Source: Deltaproteobacteria bacterium
GTDB lineage: Bacteria; Desulfobacterota; Desulfuromonadia; Geobacterales; JAJYBI01
NCBI GenBank assembly: GCA_021779095.1
Contig: JAJYBI010000010.1
Span: forward strand, 1-64,000
Length of the DNA: 64,000 bases
Reading direction: 5' to 3'
The translations under genes were made by a program, and so were the position numbers. The notes below the pieces were generated by a model, which was not told the DNA's origin, made no database searches, and saw only the letters and a program-made list of their open reading frames with translations. Positions 18,920 through 30,979 of the stretch are shown here, piece after piece. Position 1 is the first letter of the stretch. Each line of letters starts with the position of its first letter.

Positions 18920-18947
18920 AGTATGACAGCAATACGATGATTGTCAA
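18920..18947 (-). promoter_or_regulatory. Candidate sigma70 promoter of the SCO1-oxidase operon
   Basis: On the minus strand a perfect TTGACA (18947-18942) is separated by 16 bases from CATACT (18925-18920). It lies about 195 bases upstream of the SCO1 start in an otherwise gene-free stretch. It is a consensus match only, with no experimental support. Confidence 0.4.
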
Positions 18948-19011
18948 ATTACCAACATGTAACCGGCACGTAACTATCGGGAACCTTGTGGTACGTCTGA
19001 AACACCATGCG

Positions 19012-19038
19012 AAAAATCCCTGCCGTCCGGCAGGGATT
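19012..19038 (-). terminator. Intrinsic terminator after the CpsB-type gene
   Basis: The minus strand forms AATCCCTGCC paired with GGCAGGGATT, followed by a short T run. It lies about 90 bases after the phosphatase stop codon and before the SCO1 promoter region. Confidence 0.75.
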
Positions 19039-19126
19039 CGGAGTCCAGGGATACGAACAGAGGCCCCGTAAGACAGGCAGGGCACGCAGTTATCGCCAGT
19101 CCGGCTTGACGCGCAGGACGCTCGTA

Positions 19127-19846
19127 TCAACGCCCCTGTGCGGAGTCGCCAAGTATCAGTCCGGCATGCTGCGACGAATGAAGATCGCTCCCCATCCGGT
19201 CGTACAGCCTCATCGCCCGCATGAATTCGGCCTGGCGCCGGACCGTGCCGCCGTAGTATCCCCTCAGGCTGCCGACATTCCCCTGGAAACCACAACCGAG
19301 TTCCATGAGGTATGCAAGGAGGTTTGAGGGGATATACGTGGCGCCGTCGTCGCTGCGTCCGGCGTTGAACAGACGGCCGAGGATGCCGGTCCGCCGGCCG
19401 TGGCCGGATTGCGAAACCTCCAGGGAGGGGGAGCGTTCGGGGTGGGCGATAACCGGGGTAAAGCCGGCGGAGACGACCCGAAACAGGGTCTGCTTCACCA
19501 TCTCCCTGTGGGCAACCCGGTGGGGGAGCTCGATCAGCAGGCAGCGTGAATCGCCGAGGGGAAGAGGGTCTGCAAGGCAGTCCAGGAGGTATTCATCCAG
19601 ATAGTACTCCCTCCCGGCGAGCAGCCGGATGCCGACCCCCTCCCGGTCGAGAGCCGCCTGGACGCCGGAGAGGGCAGCGAGGACCTCTTCGTTCCCGGCT
19701 TCGTAACCACCTTTCAGCTGGTGGGGTGTGCAGTAAACCTCCCGGTATCCGGCGGCATACAGACATCGCGCCATTGCCACCGATTCGTCCGGATCCGCAG
19801 CACCGTCGTCCAGTCCGGGCAGGAGATGACAGTGCCAGTCGATCAA
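19127..19846 (-). CDS. CpsB/CapC-type tyrosine-protein phosphatase (PHP fold)
   Basis: The 239-residue protein uses TTG 19846, with AAAGGAG seven bases upstream. Metal ligands of the PHP fold are visible: WHCHLLPGLDDG at the N-terminus, EVYCTPH near residue 42 and VIAHPER near 137. These are the hallmarks of YwqE/CpsB phosphatases that dephosphorylate bacterial tyrosine kinases controlling capsule export. No tyrosine kinase is adjacent, and the Wzz-like gene 8.5 kb away lacks a kinase domain, so the partner is probably encoded beyond this window. Confidence 0.88.
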   Translation of the reverse strand: MIDWHCHLLPGLDDGAADPDESVAMARCLYAAGYREVYCTPHQLKGGYEAGNEEVLAALSGVQAALDREGVGIRLLAGREYYLDEYLLDCLADPLPLGDSRCLLIELPHRVAHREMVKQTLFRVVSAGFTPVIAHPERSPSLEVSQSGHGRRTGILGRLFNAGRSDDGATYIPSNLLAYLMELGCGFQGNVGSLRGYYGGTVRRQAEFMRAMRLYDRMGSDLHSSQHAGLILGDSAQGR

Positions 19847-20155
19847 CGTAAATCTCCTTTTGGCCCGGAACCGCTAACCCATGTTGCGGTCTCTCATCCT
19901 TGCAGTAGTCGTACTATCCAGTAGAAGTTACTGTTTGTTGCCAATTATCGAGCAACAGTAAATCAGCAATCTACAACGCGTGCGCATGAAGAAAGAATTT
20001 TACCGCAACCGCTCGGGTAAGCTCCCCACGATTGCCGTCGCGCGAAGTGAGGTGATGCACTTGTTGGAGTCGGAAGGGTCAGCGTAGAAATCTCCGCTGG
20101 CAATAACAGGAACTAATTCGCAATCGGCAAGATAACACCTTGACCTCTGAAACGC
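19847..20155. other. 309-base intergenic region with an inverted repeat
   Basis: No gene is seen. At about 19928-19962 the bases TTACTGTTTGTTGC and GCAACAGTAA face each other around an AT-rich centre, an imperfect inverted repeat that could be an operator or weak hairpin. The region contains the promoter side of the phosphatase gene and the 3' side of the peroxiredoxin gene; no U-tract terminator is evident. Confidence 0.45.
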
Positions 20156-20845
20156 TCACTTCCCCAGCGTCTTCTGTCCCGGCTTCCAGTTGATGGGACA
20201 GAGTTCTCCGGTCTGCAGCGCCTCCAGAACCCGCAGGACCTCATCCACGCTTCTTCCCACGGACAGGTTGTTGACGCTCTCGTACTGGATGACCCCCTGG
20301 GGGTCGATGATGAACAGGCCGCGCAATGCCACCCCTTCACGCGCGTCGAGGATGCCGTAGCGTCTGGCAACCTCCTTCTTGAAATCCGACAACAGCGGAT
20401 AGCCGAGGGTCCCCAGGTCTCCGCGCTTCAGCCAGGCGAGATGGGAGTACTTGCTGTCGACGGATGCGCCGAGCACCTCCGCATTAAGCTTCCTGAAGGA
20501 ATCGAGCGATGCGTTGAACGCCTTGATCTCCGTCGGACAGACGAACGTGAAGTCGAGTGGATAGAAGAACAGCACCACCCATTTCCCCCGATACCCGGCG
20601 AGGGAGACCTCCTTGAACTCCTTTCCCCGTTCGGTCCCGACTACGGCGTCGAGGGTAAACCCGGGAGCCGGCATTCCCACCTGTACGGGCGGAGCCGGTC
20701 TTGTCCCCTGCCGCGCATGCTCCGTGTGCGCATCATGCTTCACGATGTCGTCCGCCCCTGCCCGACCGGCATATGGTGCCGTCAGCATCACCGCCGCCAG
20801 CACGGCAATGGTCCCCATCCGCCGAAAAGCCGTTGTAGTCGTCAT
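20156..20845 (-). CDS. Exported typical 2-Cys peroxiredoxin (AhpC/Prx1 type)
   Basis: ATG 20845 is chosen (GGAG eight bases upstream); the frame continues far upstream without a better site. The 229-residue product has a signal peptide (TIAVLAAVMLTAPYAGRAGA), a His-rich linker, then a full Prx1 domain with peroxidatic Cys103 in FTFVCPTEI and resolving Cys216 in GELCPINW. It reduces peroxides. Most Prx1 enzymes are cytoplasmic, so export is unusual and requires an extracytoplasmic thiol donor. It is 59 bases downstream of a frameshifted PAS-like gene in the same orientation. Confidence 0.9.
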   Translation of the reverse strand: MTTTTAFRRMGTIAVLAAVMLTAPYAGRAGADDIVKHDAHTEHARQGTRPAPPVQVGMPAPGFTLDAVVGTERGKEFKEVSLAGYRGKWVVLFFYPLDFTFVCPTEIKAFNASLDSFRKLNAEVLGASVDSKYSHLAWLKRGDLGTLGYPLLSDFKKEVARRYGILDAREGVALRGLFIIDPQGVIQYESVNNLSVGRSVDEVLRVLEALQTGELCPINWKPGQKTLGK

Positions 20846-20904
20846 GCGTGCGCTCCTTTCGCCATTGAACCTGCCCGGCAACTGTACCACCGAATCGGCA
20901 CGGT

Positions 20905-21517
20905 TCAATCCGACGGCGCATCTTTTGGCGGGCGGTAATCCGGATAAACTCTCGCCATGCAGTCGGGGCAGAGCCCGTGGGAGAACTCGAGCGGCGTCTT
21001 CCGCGCCAGATAGCTGTCCGCCTGCTCCCACACGTTAGCTTCGTTCCGGATCTTCCTGCACTGCGCGCAGATCGGGATAATGCTGCGCAGCACCACCAGT
21101 TCACTGATATCTTCCAGCATGACGAGGTATGCGCCGAGTCGACGATACGGGAAGGGGGCCACCGTCACCGCATACCAGACCTCCCTCTCCTTCCCCCCGA
21201 CCAGGAGTTGCATCCGGCTCGTCTGACGATGCACCGACTGCCGCTGGCCGGCCTGGCGCACCATACTCCTGATGACGCAGTCTGCACAGGCAGTGGAGGT
21301 TCCGCACCCTCCCACGGTCGACCCGGCATTGAGACAGTGCAGAATTTCACCCGGCAGCTTCTGCGACAGGCCGCGCGGTTCGGGCACCCAGCATCCGGAC
21401 AGCGGCACTGTTTGCATCGTGGATCCGAAGCTCATCGTCCATCAGCAGCACCATCATCGGCATGGCATCGAGGACCGAGCGCACTTCGTCCGACATGTTT
21501 TCCAGCCAGTCAGCCAT
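20905..21517 (-). pseudogene. PAS-like sensor protein interrupted by a one-base frameshift
   Basis: A frame starting at ATG 21517 behind AAAAGGAG encodes MADWLENMSDEVRSVLDAM and a PAS-like start (LLMDDELRIHDANSAAVRML), then meets a stop after 56 codons. The continuation EPRGLSQKLPGEILHC onward is open in the next frame to 20905. Removing one C from the CCC at 21382-21384 joins the frames into about 203 residues. The rest has a PAS core (VWYAVTVAPFPYRR, YLVMLEDIS) and a C-terminal Cys-containing segment with CAQCRKIRN and CPDC, common after PAS domains in Geobacter-type sensors. Either a genuine recent frameshift or a sequencing error. Confidence 0.75.
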
Positions 21518-21818
21518 CACACTACTCCTTTTAAGGAATTTCGGAACATCTGGTGCAATGCATCATACCACAACCATCGGCCGGCAGCCCGATACCTGAC
21601 CACAACGGACGCGTTCGTGACGTTGCCGGGCTGATTCAGGTGACCGTAACGCCGCTCAACATGGCAGACACGCCAGACAACGCCGCTGAAGGATCCATCA
21701 CGATCTATACCCGGAAGAGAGAATAAGCTGCAGATTTTTAAGACGGGAATAAAAACGCCCCACGGATACCGGGCGCTATCAAGACGAGGCCAAGGGGATA
21801 GTAAAGGGACGGTCGGGA
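21518..21818. other. 300-base intergenic region, no gene seen
   Basis: Between the PAS-like gene start and the tRNA terminator no supported frame is present. It should contain the promoter of the PAS-like/peroxiredoxin unit; no clear -35/-10 pair stood out. Confidence 0.4.
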
Positions 21819-21852
21819 AAAGAAAAAGCCTCAGATTCGTTTCTGAGGCTTT
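21819..21852 (-). terminator. Terminator of the tRNA transcript
   Basis: On the minus strand AAAGCCTCAGA pairs with TCTGAGGCTTT, followed by a T-rich tail TTCTTTTC. It begins six bases after the CCA end of tRNA-Glu. Confidence 0.9.
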
Positions 21853-21858
21853 CCAAGA

Positions 21859-21936
21859 TGGCGTCCCGCAGGGGATTTGAACCCCTGTCGCCGCCGTGAA
21901 AGGGCGGTGTCCTGGGCCGGGCTAGACGAGCGGGAC
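21859..21936 (-). tRNA. tRNA-Glu (anticodon TTC)
   Basis: The minus strand shows acceptor arm GTCCCGC/GCGGGAC, anticodon stem CCGCC/GGCGG around CTTTCAC (anticodon TTC), the T-loop GGTTCAAAT, and an encoded CCA end. Length 78 including CCA. Confidence 0.95.
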
Positions 21937-21995
21937 AGACTCTGTTTCCGCGGCACGCGCTACCTACCTGCTACATACACGGCCAGCGGATGAAA

Positions 21996-22026
21996 GAAGG
22001 GTTACGGTCAGTCAACGTAACCCTTC
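21996..22026 (-). other. Stem-loop between the two tRNAs
   Basis: GAAGGGTTACG and CGTAACCCTTC pair around a nine-base loop. It lies nine bases after the tRNA-Lys CCA on the minus strand and is followed by only a short TTC-TTTC tail. It may be a partial terminator or a processing signal. Confidence 0.7.
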
Positions 22027-22034
22027 GGAATTTA

Positions 22035-22110
22035 TGGTGAGCCGCGTTGGGGTCGAACCAACGACCACCTGATTAAAAGTCAGGTGCTCTACCGACTGAG
22101 CTAGCGGCTC
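22035..22110 (-). tRNA. tRNA-Lys (anticodon TTT)
   Basis: The minus strand shows acceptor arm GAGCCGC/GCGGCTC, D-loop AGCTCAGTCGGTAGAGC, anticodon stem CCTGA/TCAGG with anticodon TTT, T-arm GGTTCGACC, and an encoded CCA end. Length 76 including CCA. Confidence 0.96.
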
Positions 22111-22123
22111 AAAGAAGATACGT

Positions 22124-22152
22124 TTTATACTACGTCTCGCTCACCGTGTCAA
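22124..22152 (-). promoter_or_regulatory. Sigma70 promoter of the tRNA-Lys/tRNA-Glu unit
   Basis: Minus strand TTGACA (22152-22147), exactly 17 bases, then TATAAA (22129-22124), 14 bases before the tRNA-Lys 5' end. This is a near-consensus stable-RNA promoter. Confidence 0.8.
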
Positions 22153-22175
22153 CTTTTTTTGACAATAATCCGAAA

Positions 22176-24783
<2,608 letters not shown>

Positions 24784-24838
24784 GCCGTTCTGCTTTCAGA
24801 TGGGAATTTTGGTTGGAATATCGAGGACATTCAGCGCA

Positions 24839-24867
24839 AAACTAGCAACTTGAGGGAGGAATGTCAA
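24839..24867 (-). promoter_or_regulatory. Candidate sigma70 promoter for hisZ-purA
   Basis: Minus strand TTGACA (24867-24862), 17-base spacer, TAGTTT (24844-24839), 55 bases upstream of the hisZ start. The -35 is perfect and the -10 is weak. Confidence 0.5.
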
Positions 24868-24932
24868 ATGCTAAATCTCCTGCAGCGCCGGCACGGAAGG
24901 TCCCCGCCGTACCAGCACTGCAGAACATATGG

Positions 24933-26423
24933 TTATTCAGTCTTTTTTACGACGACAACGCTGGCGCCGTTGCCGATCAACCCTTCCTTCTTGACGACTT
25001 CGAGCCCAACGAGTTCATGCCGGGATGCATCATACCCGTAATCCGCAAGATAGTTCTGGCTTTCCGTCGTGTGCCATTCCTCCTGCAATGCCGCGCCGTT
25101 CCATCTAAAGGAGTACACCGAATTTTTTGAATATTGGCGGCTGTTGCCCAGCACCCAGAAACCTCCGTTCTGGGGGACGATGATCTCGCCGTCTTTGGTG
25201 ACCGTGATCCGCTGATCGAGAAACACTATCGAACCGAACTTGTCCGCTGCGCTTACCGACGACGGATAGGGCCGTTTGAAATAGTTTTCCGACCCGCCGT
25301 ATTTGTCACTGCTTTTCCACAGCTCTTCCCCGTCGGCAGAAAACACCTGCAGATAATCATCGGGATTCAGCATGACGACATACTTCTTGCCATGATCGTC
25401 GGTGAACGTGTTGAAATTGTAGAGGTTCCCGAACCGGGGAAGTTTCAGCGGATTTTTCAGCATATACCCATCCCCCGACTTCACCACCTCGGACACATTT
25501 CCGTAGAAGCCGCCGTCCATCGCCATCTCCTGGGCGTACAGCCGCTTCTCCCCGCCATTGACGGAAATCGCACGCATGAAATACTGCAGCCCGTCGGCAA
25601 CCTTTTTCAGTGACGTACCGGTGGGGACCCAGACCTGCGAGACCAGCCTGTCGCCGCTGATAATGGTCAGATACACTTCCGGCGTGCCGTCGCCATCGAG
25701 ATCGGCGGTATCCACACGAAGAACCTTCACATCGGGCGGAAACGTCACCTCCTGAACGAGGCGCAGCACGTCACCCTGCAGGTAGTACCGCAGAGATTGC
25801 TGGCCGATCACAAACAGCTCCCGTTCGCCGTTACGCGTTCCCCCAATGGCAATCCCGGACAATTCACCCTCGAGTCGCTGGCTGACCCATCCGGATCCGG
25901 ATGCCTTCTGCAGGACAGCGGGCCTGATGATGTCGCCGGATGGCGCCGGCACCACTTCATTGCCGGCCATGCCGGTTTCCGGGGCACGTTCCTGTTGCGC
26001 GATCGCAGGCGTCGGCTCCGGTGCAGCTACAGCCATTTTCTGGAGGTCATCGGACAATTTCCGGGCGAGTTTGCCGACGGCGGGGATCAGCTCGTCCTGA
26101 CTCTCGCCCTGGACGAAAGCACGGCTCACCACCTCGCCGGAAGCCTTCTTGGCAACGGCATCGAGGCTGAACATCTTCCCGATGACCAGGTAGCTGCCGG
26201 ATACCGTCACGTCAGCTCCGGCAGGATTGTCCACCACCTGCACGGAATTTCCGCTCATCCTGGACATCAACAGTGTCCGCAGGGCGGCCGCCAGCTCATC
26301 CTTGCTCTGGTATCCGGTTACCGAAAATCCCGAAACATAGGTCTTCACCTGCCCTCCCCAAGACATTTGGGCACAAAGCAGAATAGTTGCCGATACGATT
26401 ACGTGATACAGGATTCTCTTCAT
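24933..26423 (-). CDS. Exported protein with FG-GAP/VCBS-like repeats
   Basis: ATG 26423 follows GAGGAG by five bases. The 496-residue product has a signal peptide ending near QMSWG and an N-terminal domain of about 140 residues (VSGFSVTGYQSKDELAAALRTLL) that resembles outer-membrane-associated proteins acting on a short-lived factor. A Pro/Ala-rich linker follows, then a beta-propeller-like half with VDTADLDGDGTPEVYLTI, a calcium-binding FG-GAP/VCBS-type element. Function is unknown; a periplasmic or surface binding protein is likely. The C-terminus ends in VVVKKTE without an anchor. Confidence 0.78.
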   Translation of the reverse strand: MKRILYHVIVSATILLCAQMSWGGQVKTYVSGFSVTGYQSKDELAAALRTLLMSRMSGNSVQVVDNPAGADVTVSGSYLVIGKMFSLDAVAKKASGEVVSRAFVQGESQDELIPAVGKLARKLSDDLQKMAVAAPEPTPAIAQQERAPETGMAGNEVVPAPSGDIIRPAVLQKASGSGWVSQRLEGELSGIAIGGTRNGERELFVIGQQSLRYYLQGDVLRLVQEVTFPPDVKVLRVDTADLDGDGTPEVYLTIISGDRLVSQVWVPTGTSLKKVADGLQYFMRAISVNGGEKRLYAQEMAMDGGFYGNVSEVVKSGDGYMLKNPLKLPRFGNLYNFNTFTDDHGKKYVVMLNPDDYLQVFSADGEELWKSSDKYGGSENYFKRPYPSSVSAADKFGSIVFLDQRITVTKDGEIIVPQNGGFWVLGNSRQYSKNSVYSFRWNGAALQEEWHTTESQNYLADYGYDASRHELVGLEVVKKEGLIGNGASVVVVKKTE

Positions 26424-26465
26424 GACTGCTCCTCGACAATCCAAGGCGATATACAGCGTGTGAAC

Positions 26466-26499
26466 AAAAAAAGGGGGGGAGTATCTCCTCCCCCCCCGG
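26466..26499 (-). terminator. Intrinsic terminator
   Basis: On the minus strand a G/C-only stem (GGGGGGGAGGAG region against CTCCCCCCC) around a short loop is followed by seven T residues. It lies 20 bases after the coiled-coil gene stop codon and before the FG-GAP-like gene. Confidence 0.9.
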
Positions 26500-26518
26500 A
26501 CGGAATCAGGCGAAAATG

Positions 26519-26794
26519 CTACTGACCGCCTTCAGTCATGCTATTGAGCAGGCTTTCCGCTTCCTTCAGCTTCGCGTTGAGCTTCTTCAGGTCCTCTTCG
26601 GAATAGACCTTCTTGCCCTTCTTGATCTCTTTCTGGAGCTTCTTGATCTTCTGGCCAATGCTGTTTACCTCGTTCGCGCAGTTCTTGGACTCGAGCAGGC
26701 ACTGGTTCTTCTGCTCGGCGGTCATCTGGGCATATACGGGGGCAACAGCGGACATCAGGAATGCAGCCGTCAGCAGGAGTGCGATTTTTTTCAT
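26519..26794 (-). CDS. Small exported coiled-coil protein
   Basis: A GGAGG site precedes ATG 26794. The 91-residue product has a classic signal peptide (IALLLTAAFLMSAVAPVYA) and a mature part of about 68 residues that is almost all helical and charged, with heptad-like spacing (KIKKLQKEIKKGKKVYSEED) and two cysteines (QCLLESKNC). No family is recognised. It sits 80 bases downstream of the outer-membrane barrel gene in the same orientation and has its own terminator, so it may be a periplasmic companion of the barrel. Confidence 0.75.
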   Translation of the reverse strand: MKKIALLLTAAFLMSAVAPVYAQMTAEQKNQCLLESKNCANEVNSIGQKIKKLQKEIKKGKKVYSEEDLKKLNAKLKEAESLLNSMTEGGQ

Positions 26795-26873
26795 GTATTC
26801 CTCCGGTTATTGCGAGTAGACGTAATATGTGCGTTACAGCGGGCGACGGCTGACGCCGCCGCCCCGTGTACAA

Positions 26874-28289
26874 TTAGAACACGTACTTGGCGTACACCTG
26901 GGTAATGTACGGATTGGCGGGGTCGCTGCCGCCGGTACCCAGACCCTTGTAGAAGTCGCCGAGGACCACGTAGGCACCGTTCACACCAACCGTCAGGCCG
27001 TCGTACATCTTGTAGCCGAGGTCTGCGTTGAGTTCCGTCCCCTGGTACTTGCTGTCGTGGCCGGTCTGGGACTTGGCCACGGCGGCGAAGGCGGCATTGG
27101 CCTTGGCAACCAGCTTGCTGGTGACGTTGGCTTCGTAGCCGACCGAACCGCCGATGACGCCCATGCCGTTGTTGCCGGCATCGTAGATGATGGCCGACTC
27201 CGTCTGGGTCAGGAACGGGTTGCGGGCAAGCAGCAGCACGTCGCCGAGGGCGTTGCCGAAGTTGTTCTCGCTGTAGGCAGCCGAGGTCTCGTTGTTGATG
27301 TCGACAAAGGCATTGGTGCCGCCGTTGACATACAGGGCGCTCACCTTGGCGGTACCGGGACCCACCGCCATCTTGCCGGCCAGGTTGGCGGCGAAGGAGT
27401 TGAGGTGGGATTTCAACGCGTTTCCATTATACGTATCGATCGTGCCGAACTCGTAGAGGAAGAACCCGTCCACCGTCGCCGGACCGAGTTTCGCCGCCGC
27501 GTTCAGACCGAGGACGTGCGCCGTGTAATCGGAAGGCGCGCCGACCGTGTTGGGTTCAAGAGGACCGGCCTGTGCTGAAGTAGCCTGCGAATTGTCATTG
27601 TTCAGGAAGTAGTAGGAAGCCCCGAACGTCATGTCCTTCGTGGCGTTGCACTTGGCATCGAGGAGCAGCAGGTCGCGGGTCTTCTTGCCGTTCGAGAAGG
27701 TGACACCAGCCGCGGTACCGTTGTTGTTGAAAGCTGCGGCAGTCGCCGACCTGTCGTCCAGACGGAACCAGCCGAGGCTCAGCGTCGTGGGGCCCATCGG
27801 GCTGCTCATCAACACGCCGGCCGCGTCGGCGCCGCCGCCGACGAAGACGCTCTTGTATGCATCGTTGAGCCCCTGGATACCGGCCTTCACGTTCACCTTG
27901 GTGGACGGCACGTTGAAGTCCAGGTAGACCCACTTGGTTTCCAGGTTCACCGTGTCGGCACCGAGGGCGCCGCCTTCGTTGCGGCCGTTCGTGTAGGAGT
28001 CCTTGCCCCAGATGCTGTCGAGCTCGAAGCCGGTGACGAGCTTCAGATTGTCGTTCGCCTTGGCCGTGTAGAACAGGCGGGCCCGCTGCTCGATCCAGTT
28101 GTACGTGGTCTTGCTGTCGCCGGTGATGGGGATCTGTCCGAATGCGCCAGCCGTGACGTAGTTGGAGTTGGCGGCGCGCAGCCCCACGAAACCGTGGAAC
28201 TCGTTTTCCAGCGCGAACGCCGGCAGTGCAGTGGCGACAGTCAGCGCGCCGGCGGCGGCGATTGTCAAAATCTTCTTGGAAACCTTCAT
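26874..28289 (-). CDS. Outer-membrane beta-barrel (porin-like) protein
   Basis: ATG 28289 is fixed by AGGAGG eight bases upstream. The 471-residue product has a signal peptide (TIAAAGALTVATALPAFA), a mature N-terminus with FHGFVGLRAANSNY, many alternating-hydrophobicity strands and a terminal YAKYVF ending in Phe, the usual barrel assembly signal. Geobacter-type genomes carry many such barrels as porins. Substrate is unknown. Codon use is strongly biased to C/G-ending codons, suggesting high expression. Confidence 0.85.
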   Translation of the reverse strand: MKVSKKILTIAAAGALTVATALPAFALENEFHGFVGLRAANSNYVTAGAFGQIPITGDSKTTYNWIEQRARLFYTAKANDNLKLVTGFELDSIWGKDSYTNGRNEGGALGADTVNLETKWVYLDFNVPSTKVNVKAGIQGLNDAYKSVFVGGGADAAGVLMSSPMGPTTLSLGWFRLDDRSATAAAFNNNGTAAGVTFSNGKKTRDLLLLDAKCNATKDMTFGASYYFLNNDNSQATSAQAGPLEPNTVGAPSDYTAHVLGLNAAAKLGPATVDGFFLYEFGTIDTYNGNALKSHLNSFAANLAGKMAVGPGTAKVSALYVNGGTNAFVDINNETSAAYSENNFGNALGDVLLLARNPFLTQTESAIIYDAGNNGMGVIGGSVGYEANVTSKLVAKANAAFAAVAKSQTGHDSKYQGTELNADLGYKMYDGLTVGVNGAYVVLGDFYKGLGTGGSDPANPYITQVYAKYVF

Positions 28290-28428
28290 GTAAAGTACCT
28301 CCTTCATTGGTGTGCAAAAAAAATAAATAAATACGAAACCGACCTGCAATCTGTACCCTGTCCCGACATCACCACCTTTCAGGTAATTTTTCCAGTCTGA
28401 TGTATCAGAATGAATCCCCCTCCATAGT

Positions 28429-28477
28429 AAAAAAGCCTTTATCGCCGCCCCGGCAGACCGGGGCACCACGAAAAGGC
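28429..28477 (-). terminator. Intrinsic terminator after the 26-residue reading frame
   Basis: The minus strand forms an outer stem GCCTTT/AAAGGC and an inner stem GCCCCGG/CCGGGGC, followed by six T residues. The stem begins on the base after the stop codon of the small frame at 28478. Confidence 0.88.
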
Positions 28478-28558
28478 CTATCCATTATTCCGTATACATC
28501 CCAAAGACATCGACACCACAACCGGCAGACCAACCCTCAACCATTGGGACTTTATCAT
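28478..28558 (-). CDS. Candidate 26-residue lipoprotein
   Basis: A short frame from ATG 28558 encodes MIKSQWLRVG followed by LPVVVSMSLGC and IRNNG. It has a positive N-terminus, a hydrophobic core and a lipobox-like SLGC, then only five residues. The ribosome site is weak (GGGG close to the ATG). A TTGACA/TACATT promoter lies about 40 bases upstream and a strong terminator begins directly after the stop, so the transcript would be only about 150 bases. A small membrane lipopeptide is inferred; a non-coding RNA is the alternative. Confidence 0.4.
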   Translation of the reverse strand: MIKSQWLRVGLPVVVSMSLGCIRNNG

Positions 28559-28595
28559 ATGCACCCCATCATAACGAGCCCACAGTCCGCGCTTG

Positions 28596-28623
28596 AATGT
28601 ATCCGGAGGTTGGTCATTGTCAA
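28596..28623 (-). promoter_or_regulatory. Candidate sigma70 promoter of the small lipoprotein transcript
   Basis: Minus strand TTGACA (28623-28618), 16 bases, TACATT (28601-28596), about 40 bases before the ATG at 28558. Confidence 0.5.
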
Positions 28624-28792
28624 CCATTGCCCTTGAATGTGCGGCATTTCCCCCATGAACATCCCGGTTCGACCCTACCGCCGACGCCAGTTGTTTTAAA
28701 AATGTTGCGTTAATATACAATTTCCCAAACATAAGTCAAGAAAAAATGTATACGCCACATCCGACTGAAACTGCGCCGCTTTTTTCATTAAA

Positions 28793-29203
28793 TCAGTAAC
28801 CGCCGCCCGCCTGACAGAGTTCGGTCAGCACACCGCCACTGCTCCTGGGGTGGACAAACGCAATTCTCGCACCATGGGCGCCGTTCCGCGGCACCGTATC
28901 GATCATGCGGAGACCGTCAGCAACCAGTCTCGCAATGGCGTCCTCGATATCCGCCACCTCATAGGCGAGGTGATGAATGCCGGGGCCGTTCTTATCGAGG
29001 AACTTCGCCACGGGACTGTCGGGAGAGGTCGGTTCCAGCAGTTCGATCTTCGACTGCCCCACCTGAAGCATCGCCACCCGCACCCCCTGTTCGGCGACCT
29101 CCTCGATCCCCGTAAGCGCCATGCCGAGGTGTGTCTCGTAAAACGCCAGCGACTCGGACAGCGAGCTCACGGCAATACCGATGTGGTTGATCTTCGTCAG
29201 CAT
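28793..29203 (-). CDS. mce: Methylmalonyl-CoA epimerase
   Basis: This enzyme interconverts the (R) and (S) forms of methylmalonyl-CoA between carboxylase and mutase. The 136-residue length is typical for the vicinal-oxygen-chelate fold. Metal ligands are visible as His7 in INHIGIAV, the KIELLEP segment, His in GIHHLAYEV and Glu in GVLTELC. It is the last gene of the propionyl-CoA cluster, 48 bases after the mutase gene. Confidence 0.94.
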   Translation of the reverse strand: MLTKINHIGIAVSSLSESLAFYETHLGMALTGIEEVAEQGVRVAMLQVGQSKIELLEPTSPDSPVAKFLDKNGPGIHHLAYEVADIEDAIARLVADGLRMIDTVPRNGAHGARIAFVHPRSSGGVLTELCQAGGGY

Positions 29204-29251
29204 CCGTCATCCTCCGCAGCGCAGGAGGGCAAACCCCCGCACCAAATGCAA

Positions 29252-30907
<1,656 letters not shown>

Positions 30908-30979
30908 GCATGTTCTCCTTGGTAAGATGCTGATCTGTATTTCAATGCTGCTGATGGAATTCCAACCACCCGTCGGCCG

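Noticed and set aside
21859..22110. The two tRNAs as an integration site for a mobile element
   Set aside because: No integrase gene and no direct repeat of a tRNA 3' end was seen nearby.
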